Positions 1-9,156 of a stretch of 12,340 nucleotides of DNA are shown here, in pieces. This DNA comes from an uncultured Collinsella sp. GTDB lineage: Bacteria > Actinomycetota > Coriobacteriia > Coriobacteriales > Coriobacteriaceae. Every line of letters starts with the position of its first letter. The stretch's first letter is position 1. The position numbers and the translations under genes were made by a program. Below the pieces are notes generated by a model. It saw only the letters and a program-made list of their open reading frames with translations, made no database searches and was not told the DNA's origin. Location of the stretch: assembly GCA_900556205.1 (NCBI GenBank), contig USNX01000015.1, forward strand, positions 1-12,340. Direction: 5' to 3'.

Positions 1-2029
<2,029 letters not shown>

Positions 2030-2128
2030 GACCGCATCGGGCCCGCGGGATATCCACGTGTCGCTAAATTAAATTAATCGATATCATGAATAGCGCTCGT
2101 ATGTCGCAATTCGGGTATCTCATACCGC

Positions 2129-2150
2129 GGCACAGTGTCTTCACTGTGCT
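2129..2150 (-). other. Spacer hairpin near the 23S 5' end
   Basis: Eight Watson-Crick pairs (GCACAGTG/CACTGTGC on the plus strand) plus one G-T pair enclose a 4-nt loop at 2138-2141. It lies about 100 nt upstream of mature 23S. Role unknown; probably part of the folded pre-rRNA spacer. Confidence 0.6.
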
Positions 2151-2254
2151 CGCGATCAGATGCTCCTCACTCATATATAAGTGAATTCTTCTTGTTTGGA
2201 TCGGATGAATGATTGCTATCATTCTGTCTTTAAATCGCAGAAAAGAATCGAGTC

Positions 2255-2274
2255 TGGAAGAGGATACTCTTCCA
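2255..2274 (-). other. Spacer hairpin downstream of boxA
   Basis: A perfect 8-bp stem (TGGAAGAG/CTCTTCCA) with a 4-nt loop (2263-2266), starting about 32 nt after the start of the ACCTTGAGA core. A hairpin also follows the leader boxA (4103-4131), so the two modules share architecture. No T-tract follows, so it is not an intrinsic terminator. Confidence 0.7.
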
Positions 2275-2290
2275 TCTCTCTCCTATCGCT

Positions 2291-2308
2291 ATGCGGCTCT
2301 CAAGGTAC
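2291..2308 (-). promoter_or_regulatory. boxA-like antitermination element in the 16S-23S spacer
   Basis: In RNA sense this reads GTACCTTGAGAGCCGCAT. It matches the leader element at 4141-4157 in the core ACCTTGAGA-CCG and in following bases (ATA, CGA, AGGA at similar offsets). Elements of this type (CTTGAGAAC/CTTGAAAAC) lie in the leaders and spacers of Gram-positive rRNA operons, where NusB-S10 (NusE) binds boxA to assemble the antitermination complex. The function is inferred from sequence and position. Confidence 0.7.
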
Positions 2309-2362
2309 GCGGGTGCGACCCCGGGGACCGGGTGCTGCGGGGACTTATCCTGGCGGACATCT

Positions 2363-2375
2363 ACCGGACGGGCTC
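2363..2375 (-). other. 16S pre-rRNA processing stem, 3' arm
   Basis: The 13-nt sequence (RNA GAGCCCGTCCGGT) is perfectly complementary to 3948-3960 on the other side of the 16S gene. After a short internal loop the pairing resumes for 4 bp (2378-2381 with 3941-3944). Such stems bracketing 16S are the usual RNase III substrates that release pre-16S. Confidence 0.85.
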
Positions 2376-2423
2376 CTGCCCTCCATTCGAGTTAAAGTTT
2401 GTCTCTCTAAGAACGTATCTCCC

Positions 2424-3932
<1,509 letters not shown>

Positions 3933-3947
3933 AAATATATGGGCCTC

Positions 3948-3960
3948 GAGCCCGTCCGGT
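3948..3960 (-). other. 16S pre-rRNA processing stem, 5' arm
   Basis: RNA ACCGGACGGGCTC pairs perfectly over 13 bp with the segment at 2363-2375 beyond the 16S 3' end. It lies about 16 nt upstream of the mature 16S 5' end. Confidence 0.85.
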
Positions 3961-4032
3961 CCTCTCAGTTCATCGCTGATCGGTTCCGTTCGATTCATAT
4001 GGTTCTATTAGATAGGAAAAGGAATTTCTCGG

Positions 4033-4050
4033 GGCCGCCTCTCGGCGGCC
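4033..4050 (-). other. Leader hairpin with GNRA tetraloop
   Basis: In RNA sense GGCCGCC-GAGA-GGCGGCC: seven GC pairs closed by a GAGA tetraloop. No U-tract follows, so it is a structural leader element rather than a terminator. Confidence 0.7.
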
Positions 4051-4102
4051 TTGCGAAAAACAAATCCAAGTTAGACCATTTCAAATGGTTCGATGTCTGC
4101 CC

Positions 4103-4131
4103 GGATGCGACACTGAAGTAAGTGTCCATCC
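4103..4131 (-). other. Leader hairpin following boxA
   Basis: Arms 4103-4107 with 4127-4131 and 4109-4114 with 4121-4126 give 11 bp with one bulged base (4108) and a 6-nt loop (4115-4120). It begins about 23 nt after the start of the ACCTTGAGA core of the leader boxA, parallel to the spacer boxA-hairpin pair. Confidence 0.65.
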
Positions 4132-4140
4132 TCGCAGTAT

Positions 4141-4157
4141 CCGGTTCTCAAGGTGCA
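4141..4157 (-). promoter_or_regulatory. boxA-like antitermination element in the rRNA leader
   Basis: RNA sense TGCACCTTGAGAACCGG. It shares the ACCTTGAGA-CCG core with the spacer element at 2291-2308 and resembles CTTGAGAAC/TTGAAAAC motifs of Gram-positive rRNA leaders. By analogy it would recruit NusB-S10 for antitermination of the untranslated operon. Confidence 0.7.
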
Positions 4158-4275
4158 CGCCCCGCGGCTGATCCGGTTCGACCGGGCCGCGCGGCAAGGA
4201 GATATATTGCCAGACCGGAGGGGCCCCGGGGGCGGGAATCGCGCACTCCATATTTTGTTCACAAATGAATAGATC

Positions 4276-4295
4276 CCTCAGTCGCGTCACTGAGG
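4276..4295 (-). other. Hairpin in the rRNA upstream region
   Basis: A perfect 7-bp inverted repeat (CCTCAGT/ACTGAGG) with a 6-nt spacer. No U-tract follows on the minus strand. It could be a folded part of the leader or a protein site near the promoter; the sequence does not decide. Confidence 0.5.
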
Positions 4296-4463
4296 TTAAA
4301 ACTGAAGCATTGGCTTCTGATATTGGCGATGACCAGCTGTTTTATGAGTATTGAGACATCGGTCATCTCTGGAGCGCTACTTTACTCCAAAGGCATCAGC
4401 AATTTGTTTCCCATCGGTAAAAGGCGGGTTTTGTTCGCCAAGCGTTCTTATATATAGATAGAT

Positions 4464-4479
4464 ACGGGTTCGAACCCGT
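4464..4479. repeat. 16-bp perfect palindrome resembling a tRNA T-arm
   Basis: ACGGGTTCGAACCCGT is its own reverse complement. Its centre GGGTTCGAACCC is also found in the T-arm of the neighbouring tRNA-Lys. With a canonical 7-nt T-loop the stem would mismatch at the third pair, and no D-arm or anticodon arm accompanies it, so it is not a working tRNA. It could be a tRNA remnant, an old attachment-site scar, or an operator near the rRNA promoter. Confidence 0.6.
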
Positions 4480-4490
4480 GCACCGGCAAC

Positions 4491-4521
4491 AAAAAAGACG
4501 GCCAACCGAAGTTGACCGTCT
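4491..4521 (-). terminator. Rho-independent terminator of tRNA-Lys
   Basis: RNA sense AGACGGTCAAC-TTCG-GTTGGCCGTCT followed by a run of U: an 11-bp stem with one G-U pair, a UUCG tetraloop and a U-tract. It sits 14 nt past the tRNA 3' end and should separate the tRNA transcript from the rRNA operon. Confidence 0.93.
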
Positions 4522-4535
4522 CAACAATCTTTGGG

Positions 4536-4608
4536 TGGGCCGTCAGGGGTTCGAACCCTGGACCTTGGGATTAAAAGTCCCCTGCTCTGCCAGCTGAGCT
4601 AACGGCCC
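4536..4608 (-). tRNA. tRNA-Lys, anticodon UUU
   Basis: A 73-nt cloverleaf. The acceptor stem GGGCCGT pairs with ACGGCCC and the discriminator is A. The D-arm is GCTC/GAGC, the anticodon loop CTTTTAA holds anticodon TTT, and the T-arm is CAGGG-TTCGAAC-CCCTG. The base pair at the top of the anticodon stem (27-43) is a G-A mismatch. CCA is not encoded: the discriminator is followed by CCC. A promoter lies just upstream inside the end of the aminopeptidase gene, and an intrinsic terminator follows. Confidence 0.96.
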
Positions 4609-4617
4609 GCGGGTGGC

Positions 4618-4646
4618 ATTGTACCACGGTCTGGGACTATTCCCAA
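4618..4646 (-). promoter_or_regulatory. Predicted sigma-70-type promoter of tRNA-Lys
   Basis: A -10 box TACAAT (4618-4623) and a -35 box TTGGGA (4641-4646) are separated by 17 bp. Initiation would fall a few bases upstream of the tRNA 5' end (4608), leaving almost no leader. The -35 box overlaps the last codons of the aminopeptidase gene, which stops at 4637. Confidence 0.6.
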
Positions 4647-5917
4647 CTCCATTGGCCGTTCTGGAAAATCACAACTTCACGTCCATCAGGCGTAATGCCC
4701 GTAATATCGATATCGTCCGTGCCAATCATAAAGTCGACATGCGTGCTCGAGACGTTAACGCCATGCTCCAGGAGCTCCTCTTTGGACATATCATATCCAC
4801 CCTCGATGCATTCGGGGAAGCCGACTCCCAGCGCAAGATGACAGCTGGCGTTCTCGTCATAGAGCGTATCGTAGAACAGAACACCACTTTCGCGGATCGG
4901 CGTGTTCTTGGAAATGAGCGCGACCTCTCCCAGGTGAGCAGCGCCCTCGTCCGTATCGATGATACTTGCAAGCGTTGCCTTGCCCACGCGGGCGTCGTAG
5001 TCCACCACGCGGCCGCCCTCGAACTTAATCCAAAAATCGTCGACCTTATTGCCGTGGTGGATGAGCGGCATGGCCGAGTACACGATACCGTCGGCGCGCA
5101 TGCGATCGGGCGAAGTGAAGACTTCCTCGGTGGGAATGTTGGGGAAGAAGGGGTGCCCATCGGGCGTCTTGCCCTTGCCGCCGGCCCACTCGTGACCCTT
5201 CGTCATGCCAATCATCAGATCGGTTCCATTTGCCGCGGTGTAATGCAGGCAGTCGAAACGATTGTCGTTCAGGAAACGCAGGTTCTTTTCGAATGCGGCG
5301 TCGTGGAGCTCCCAGTCGCTCTCTGGGTCCTGGCCATCGGCGCGAGCGGTGTGCAGAATCGCATTCCACAGCTTATAGATTGCAACCTCATCGGCGTCTC
5401 CCGGGAACACCTCGCGCGCCCAAGCCACGACCGGAGCGCCGGCGATGCACCACGGATTGATGTTGTAATCCAGTCCACGGCGGAAAACTTTGCACTGCGT
5501 GTTCTTTGCCTTAGAAGCTGCAGCGGGCTTAGCGGGATCGATGCCCTTAAGGGCGGCGGGGTCCGCACCCTCGATAAAGATAAAGCAGGCACCGTCCTGG
5601 GCCAGGGAATCCAGCTGCAGGCGCTTCCACTCGGGCGTCTGCTCAAAATAGCTTTTCTCGACATGCTCGTACGTGAGCCTCGTCACGGCATCATCGGCCC
5701 AGATGACCGTCACGTGGCCGGCGCCGGCAGCATAGGCCTCCGCGACCACCACGCGGGCAAAGGGCGCGCACTCAACCGGAGACTGAACGACGACTTCCTG
5801 GCCGGGCTTAACGTTTACGCCCTTGCGGACAACCAGGCGCGCATAGTTTTTAATCTTGGGCTCCAGGGACTTCATACCCTCCAGGGCCTCTTCGACCGTC
5901 AGGGCAGCTCGAATCAT
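4637..5917 (-). CDS. M29-family aminopeptidase (AmpS/PepS type)
   Basis: A 426-residue cytosolic metallo-aminopeptidase of family M29, which removes N-terminal residues from peptides using a co-catalytic metal pair. The start is the ATG at 5915-5917 (MIRAALTVEEAL), preceded by GGAG six bases upstream. An in-frame ATG 12 bases earlier has no such site. Metal-ligand motifs appear in the family order and spacing: NIPTEEVF (Glu264/265), LGEVALI (Glu331), ENASCHLALG (His360), and STHVDF (His393, Asp395). The conserved active-site Tyr expected seven residues after the first His is Phe367 here (GVGFPE). Length fits the family (about 410). No signal peptide is present. The gene starts 29 nt after a terminator, and tRNA-Lys follows 28 nt after its stop. 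The family call is strong; substrate preference is not predictable. Confidence 0.93.
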   Translation of the reverse strand: MIRAALTVEEALEGMKSLEPKIKNYARLVVRKGVNVKPGQEVVVQSPVECAPFARVVVAEAYAAGAGHVTVIWADDAVTRLTYEHVEKSYFEQTPEWKRLQLDSLAQDGACFIFIEGADPAALKGIDPAKPAAASKAKNTQCKVFRRGLDYNINPWCIAGAPVVAWAREVFPGDADEVAIYKLWNAILHTARADGQDPESDWELHDAAFEKNLRFLNDNRFDCLHYTAANGTDLMIGMTKGHEWAGGKGKTPDGHPFFPNIPTEEVFTSPDRMRADGIVYSAMPLIHHGNKVDDFWIKFEGGRVVDYDARVGKATLASIIDTDEGAAHLGEVALISKNTPIRESGVLFYDTLYDENASCHLALGVGFPECIEGGYDMSKEELLEHGVNVSSTHVDFMIGTDDIDITGITPDGREVVIFQNGQWSWE

Positions 5918-5945
5918 GTGCCACTCCATCTATCTATAGAACAGT

Positions 5946-5974
5946 AAAAGGGCGCGCCGCAAAAACGACGCGCC
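5946..5974 (-). terminator. Rho-independent terminator after the purC operon
   Basis: RNA sense GGCGCGTCG-loop-CGGCGCGCC, a 9-bp stem with one G-U pair, followed by CUUUU. It lies 32 nt after the stop of the 191-aa membrane protein gene and 29 nt before the aminopeptidase start. Confidence 0.88.
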
Positions 5975-6006
5975 TTATATCTTAGCGATAAGTATGTATG
6001 CAAACG

Positions 6007-6582
6007 CTACTTCTTCTTGGAGTCCTTCTTGTCCTCCTCGGCAGCTGCGCGCTCGATAAGAGCGTTGAGCTTGTTCTCGGACATGCCCTCGGCCTGCGCG
6101 CGGTACATGTTGCGCAAGGGACGAATACGAGCGAAGTCGTAGATAAAGTCACCTAGGATGATGACATAGGACAAAACGATGCCGACCATCTGGACAGGGC
6201 TGGACACCATGCCAGCGGGAGCGAAGTACAGCGAGGCCCAAATTGCCACGACGAGCACCATGCCAATGGCGAGCACAATCCACCAGATGCGACGGCGCTT
6301 GGTGTAGTCCTCGTCCTGCTTGAGGAGGATATTCGACACCGTATAGATGCGGTCCTCCTTGGCGCGCTGCTTAGCCTTGCGGGCGCGCTTCTCCTCTTTA
6401 GAGAGGCCCTCGAGGTTCTCGCCCTTCTCGAGCTCTTTGCGGCGTGCCTTAGACGAAGCCGGCACGACGCGAACGGAGCTCGCTGCTTGGCGGGCGGGCT
6501 TAGCAGATGCGGCAGACTTGCGCGCAACCCCGGTAACTTCGTGGGATTGCGTGCGCTTGTTCGTGGCGCTACGGGTACTCAC
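6007..6582 (-). CDS. Small membrane protein of unknown function, two predicted transmembrane segments
   Basis: A 191-residue protein I do not recognise. Residues 1-98 are strongly basic and low in complexity (Lys/Arg/Ala/Ser/Glu), with a likely coiled or disordered stretch at 45-76 (ELEKGENLEGLSKEEKRARK). Two hydrophobic segments follow at about 99-121 (WWIVLAIGMVLVVAIW) and 129-150 (VQMVGIVLSYVIILGDFIY). A charged tail ends in KKDSKKK. Both termini are probably cytoplasmic. The start is GTG (6580-6582), immediately after the purC stop, with AAGGAG nine bases upstream inside the end of purC, so translation is likely coupled to purC. A terminator follows. Nothing ties it to purine synthesis except the operon. 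Confidence 0.88.
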   Translation of the reverse strand: MSTRSATNKRTQSHEVTGVARKSAASAKPARQAASSVRVVPASSKARRKELEKGENLEGLSKEEKRARKAKQRAKEDRIYTVSNILLKQDEDYTKRRRIWWIVLAIGMVLVVAIWASLYFAPAGMVSSPVQMVGIVLSYVIILGDFIYDFARIRPLRNMYRAQAEGMSENKLNALIERAAAEEDKKDSKKK

Positions 6583-7470
6583 TTATGCGTTCTCCTTCAT
6601 GCTTGTGAACTGGGAGCCCGTGATGATCTGGAAGGCCTCGCGATAGCGCTCGGACGTGCCATCGATGACCTCGGCGGGCAGGTGCGGGGTCTCCCCCGTC
6701 ATATCCCAGTTGGCCTTGAGCCAATTGCGGACGAATTGCTTGTCGTAGCTAGGCTGGATCTTGCCCTCCTCGTAGCTGGCAGCAGGCCAGAAACGGCTGG
6801 AGTCGGGCGTGAGGCACTCGTCGATCAGCGTGACCTTGCCATCAATAACACCAAACTCGAACTTGGTGTCGGCAATGATGATGCCACGGGTCGCGGCGTA
6901 CTCGGCGGCAGCCTTGTAGATCTTGAGGGAAAGGTCACGAATCTGCGTGGCGATGTCCTCGCCCACGATCTCGCAGCAACGCTCAAACGAGATGTTCTCG
7001 TCGTGGTCACCGATCTCGGCCTTCGTGGACGGCGTGAACAGCGGCTCAGGAAGCTTGGAAGCCTCGGTCAGGCCCTCAGGCAGCTGGATGCCGCAGACGG
7101 TGCCGTTCTCGTCGTAGGTCTTCTTGCCCGAACCGGTCAGATAGCCGCGGACGATGCACTCGATAGGAATCGTCTGGGCCTTCTTAACCAGCATGGCGCG
7201 GCCAGCGAGGTAGTCACGATACTCAGCAAACTCCTCGGGGAAATCCGCCGGGTCGATGGAAACGAGATGGTTGGGGACGATGTCGGCAAACTTATCGAAC
7301 CAGAATGCCGAGATGCGATTGAGTACCTCTCCCTTAAACGGAATCTCGTCGGGAAGAATGAAGTCAAACGCAGAAATGCGGTCGGTGGCGACCATCAGCA
7401 GGTTTTCACCGGCATCGTAAATATCACGAACCTTGCCACGGGAATCCGGACGACGCTCCATCGTTGTCAC
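6583..7470 (-). CDS. purC: Phosphoribosylaminoimidazole-succinocarboxamide synthase (SAICAR synthetase)
   Basis: The enzyme joins CAIR and aspartate with ATP to form SAICAR in de novo purine synthesis. The SAICAR-synthetase signatures are both present: TIPIECIVRGYLTGS (about residues 100-114) and IIADTKFEFG (about 198-207). GKVRDIYD, DRISAFD, DECLTPDSSRFW and QPSYDKQFVR are also conserved. At 295 residues it is the longer ADE1-like form rather than the ~240-residue B. subtilis type. The start chosen is GTG at 7468-7470, eight bases after AAGGAG. The first in-frame GTG (7477-7479) overlaps that ribosome site, and ATG at 7459-7461 is 17 bases away. The next gene follows with no gap. A mini-ORF and hairpin lie in front (7483-7521). 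purB is at the right edge of the window. Confidence 0.96.
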   Translation of the reverse strand: MTTMERRPDSRGKVRDIYDAGENLLMVATDRISAFDFILPDEIPFKGEVLNRISAFWFDKFADIVPNHLVSIDPADFPEEFAEYRDYLAGRAMLVKKAQTIPIECIVRGYLTGSGKKTYDENGTVCGIQLPEGLTEASKLPEPLFTPSTKAEIGDHDENISFERCCEIVGEDIATQIRDLSLKIYKAAAEYAATRGIIIADTKFEFGVIDGKVTLIDECLTPDSSRFWPAASYEEGKIQPSYDKQFVRNWLKANWDMTGETPHLPAEVIDGTSERYREAFQIITGSQFTSMKENA

Positions 7471-7501
7471 GTGAGTCACTCCTTACCTAAATACGACAGA
7501 A

Positions 7502-7521
7502 ATGCGGGTTCTTTCCCGCAT
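7502..7521 (-). other. Hairpin between the sensor kinase gene and purC
   Basis: ATGCGGG and CCCGCAT pair over 7 bp around a 6-nt loop (7509-7514). In RNA sense only UU-C-U follows, so it is a poor intrinsic terminator. It lies 31 nt upstream of the purC start codon and includes the ATG of a 12-codon mini-ORF. It may weakly terminate the kinase transcript or act in purC control. Confidence 0.5.
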
Positions 7522-7579
7522 GTTTTCGCAAACTCGGAGCGGCAGGGACGCGGCCCCTCCTTCACCGAATAGCGAAAAG

Positions 7580-9145
7580 CTAGTGTTCCATTGTAGTAGA
7601 TGCCGCGTCTGCCGTGTGCTCGCGGGGCAGATGAATTGTAAAAGTCGTACCCTTTCCAAGCTCCGACTCCACGGATATGTAGCCATGGTGACGCTCGACG
7701 ATCTGCTTGGTCACGGCGAGGCCAACGCCCAGGCCGCCGGCTTCGCGGGCGCGGCTGGCATCGGCGCGCCAAAATCGTCCGAAGATACGCGACAGATCGT
7801 CCTTGGCAATACCGATACCGGTATCAGAAACGGCAATGCTGACGTGCTTGCGGTCACTGAGCACCGACACCACGACCCAACCGCCCTCGGGGGTGTAGCG
7901 CATGGCGTTGCTCATGAGGTTGATAACACATTGCGTGATCATGTCGGGATCGGCCTCGACGACATCGTCGTGACCCTGGGTCTCGTCCGCAAAACGCAGG
8001 CGCAGATCGCGGTCGACAAACAGGCGCTCCTGGGCATTGACGATGGAACGCACGAAAGGAACCATGTCCACCGGCTCAAGGTTGAGCGGAGCCGCGCTGT
8101 TTTCCATGCGCGACAGGTCGAGCATCTGCTGCACCAGACGAGCCAAGCGACGCGTCTCGGAAGCAACGGTCTCCAAATGCTCATCGTCGGTGGGATACAC
8201 GCCATCCTGCATGGCCTCGACCGTTGCGAGCATGGCCATAAGCGGCGTGCGAAGCTCGTGTGCAACGTCTGAGGTCAGGCGCTTCTCGTGTTTCATATCC
8301 TTCTCGAGAGAAGTGGCCATCTCATCGAAGGTCTCACCCAGCTGATCGATCTCGTCATCACCGCGCAGTCCCGTGCGAGCCGACAGGTCGCCGTCACGGA
8401 TTTGCTTTGCGGTACTGGTGATGCGATGAATCGGCTTGGTGAGCATGCGCGACACGAGCGATCCGATAACGACCGAAATGCAAATTGCAACAACCGCGGC
8501 GAGGGCCATGGCGTTAAAGGTCTTCTCCCTAAACGCAGAGTCCGCCTTGGTGAGCAGAGCGTCGGAGCCGATGGCCCACAGCTTTACCTGTCCGACATGC
8601 TCGCCGGAAGACGTTACAATCTCGACGTTAGCAACGCTATCGGAGTCGGTTGGAGCAGACGAGACCGGGCTATGCGATGCCCTCTTGCCGCTCGTGTCGT
8701 CGGTCGTAGCCTGGTTTTCGCGTACATCGGCGGTGGCGCTTGCCGAGGGCCAGGAATCGTCATAAACGATCACGCCCTTTTTATTGACGACCTGCATGCC
8801 CAGATCGTCGGAAACCAAACTCGACGTTGCGACCGTGCGCAGTTCTCCCGCGGTCCAAGAGCCGTTTTCCTCATATGAGGTCGCCAACTTCTCGGCAGCG
8901 GAATTTGCGATTTCGACGATATTGGAGCGTGTGTAATCCGAAAAGACCGTGCCCCACACAACAGAGACAACGCCCACCAGCACCAATACCGTCATGAGTG
9001 ATGTCAGAGCAAAAGCAAGTGCCATGCGCGAGGGATAGCTCATCGTTGGCCGTGAATCGGAACGAGGCGTGTTCCAACTAGCCTTGGAACCCGCCTCGCT
9101 CTCCTGCTTGTGCTTTTGTCCGATTTCAAAGCGCGCAGGTGTCAT
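7580..9145 (-). CDS. Membrane sensor histidine kinase (HAMP-HisKA-HATPase)
   Basis: A 521-residue two-component sensor. It has a cytoplasmic N-terminal tail (1-40), transmembrane segment 1 (about 41-65), an extracytoplasmic sensing region (about 66-209), transmembrane segment 2 (210-232), HAMP (233-285), dimerisation/phosphoacceptor domain with H-box SDVAHELRTPL (His296), and the ATPase domain with N-box NLMSNAMRYTPE (Asn413), G1 DTGIGI (441-446), F-box IFGRFWRAD and G2 GLGVGLA (471-477). All catalytic motifs look intact. The sensing region contains a Ser/Thr/Asp-rich stretch at about 131-170, probably a flexible insert. The start ATG lies 11 nt after the response-regulator stop, with a weak site (AGGGA). 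The signal sensed is unknown. Confidence 0.95.
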   Translation of the reverse strand: MTPARFEIGQKHKQESEAGSKASWNTPRSDSRPTMSYPSRMALAFALTSLMTVLVLVGVVSVVWGTVFSDYTRSNIVEIANSAAEKLATSYEENGSWTAGELRTVATSSLVSDDLGMQVVNKKGVIVYDDSWPSASATADVRENQATTDDTSGKRASHSPVSSAPTDSDSVANVEIVTSSGEHVGQVKLWAIGSDALLTKADSAFREKTFNAMALAAVVAICISVVIGSLVSRMLTKPIHRITSTAKQIRDGDLSARTGLRGDDEIDQLGETFDEMATSLEKDMKHEKRLTSDVAHELRTPLMAMLATVEAMQDGVYPTDDEHLETVASETRRLARLVQQMLDLSRMENSAAPLNLEPVDMVPFVRSIVNAQERLFVDRDLRLRFADETQGHDDVVEADPDMITQCVINLMSNAMRYTPEGGWVVVSVLSDRKHVSIAVSDTGIGIAKDDLSRIFGRFWRADASRAREAGGLGVGLAVTKQIVERHHGYISVESELGKGTTFTIHLPREHTADAASTTMEH

Positions 9146-9156
9146 ATGTGATTTCC

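Larger units (their letters stand above)
3933..4490 (-). other. rRNA operon leader and upstream region
   Basis: This ~560-nt stretch upstream of 16S holds no protein gene. In transcription order it contains a T-arm-like palindrome (4464-4479), an AT-rich run with TATATATAAG (4447-4456) that could serve as a -10 region, a hairpin (4276-4295), a boxA-like element (4141-4157), hairpins at 4103-4131 and 4033-4050, and the left arm of the 16S processing stem (3948-3960). The rRNA promoter must lie here or further upstream, but no convincing -35/-10 pair is visible. Confidence 0.75.

Noticed and set aside
4464..4490. Second tRNA gene next to tRNA-Lys
   Set aside because: Only a T-arm-like palindrome is present; with a 7-nt loop the stem mismatches and there is no D-arm, anticodon arm or acceptor stem.
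5918..5929. Upstream ATG of the aminopeptidase (adds MEWH)
   Set aside because: No ribosome-binding site precedes it, whereas GGAG is ideally placed for the ATG at 5915-5917.
4613..5947. 444-residue plus-strand ORF opposite the aminopeptidase
   Set aside because: It is the complementary-strand shadow of a conserved M29 gene, produced by GC-rich codon bias; no sensible domain and no ribosome-binding site.
6487..7572. 361-residue plus-strand ORF opposite purC
   Set aside because: Mirror of the purC frame; the minus strand carries full SAICAR-synthetase signatures.
7471..7579. Purine riboswitch in front of purC
   Set aside because: None of the conserved purine-riboswitch junction or loop sequences are present, and the gap is too short for the aptamer plus the elements seen.
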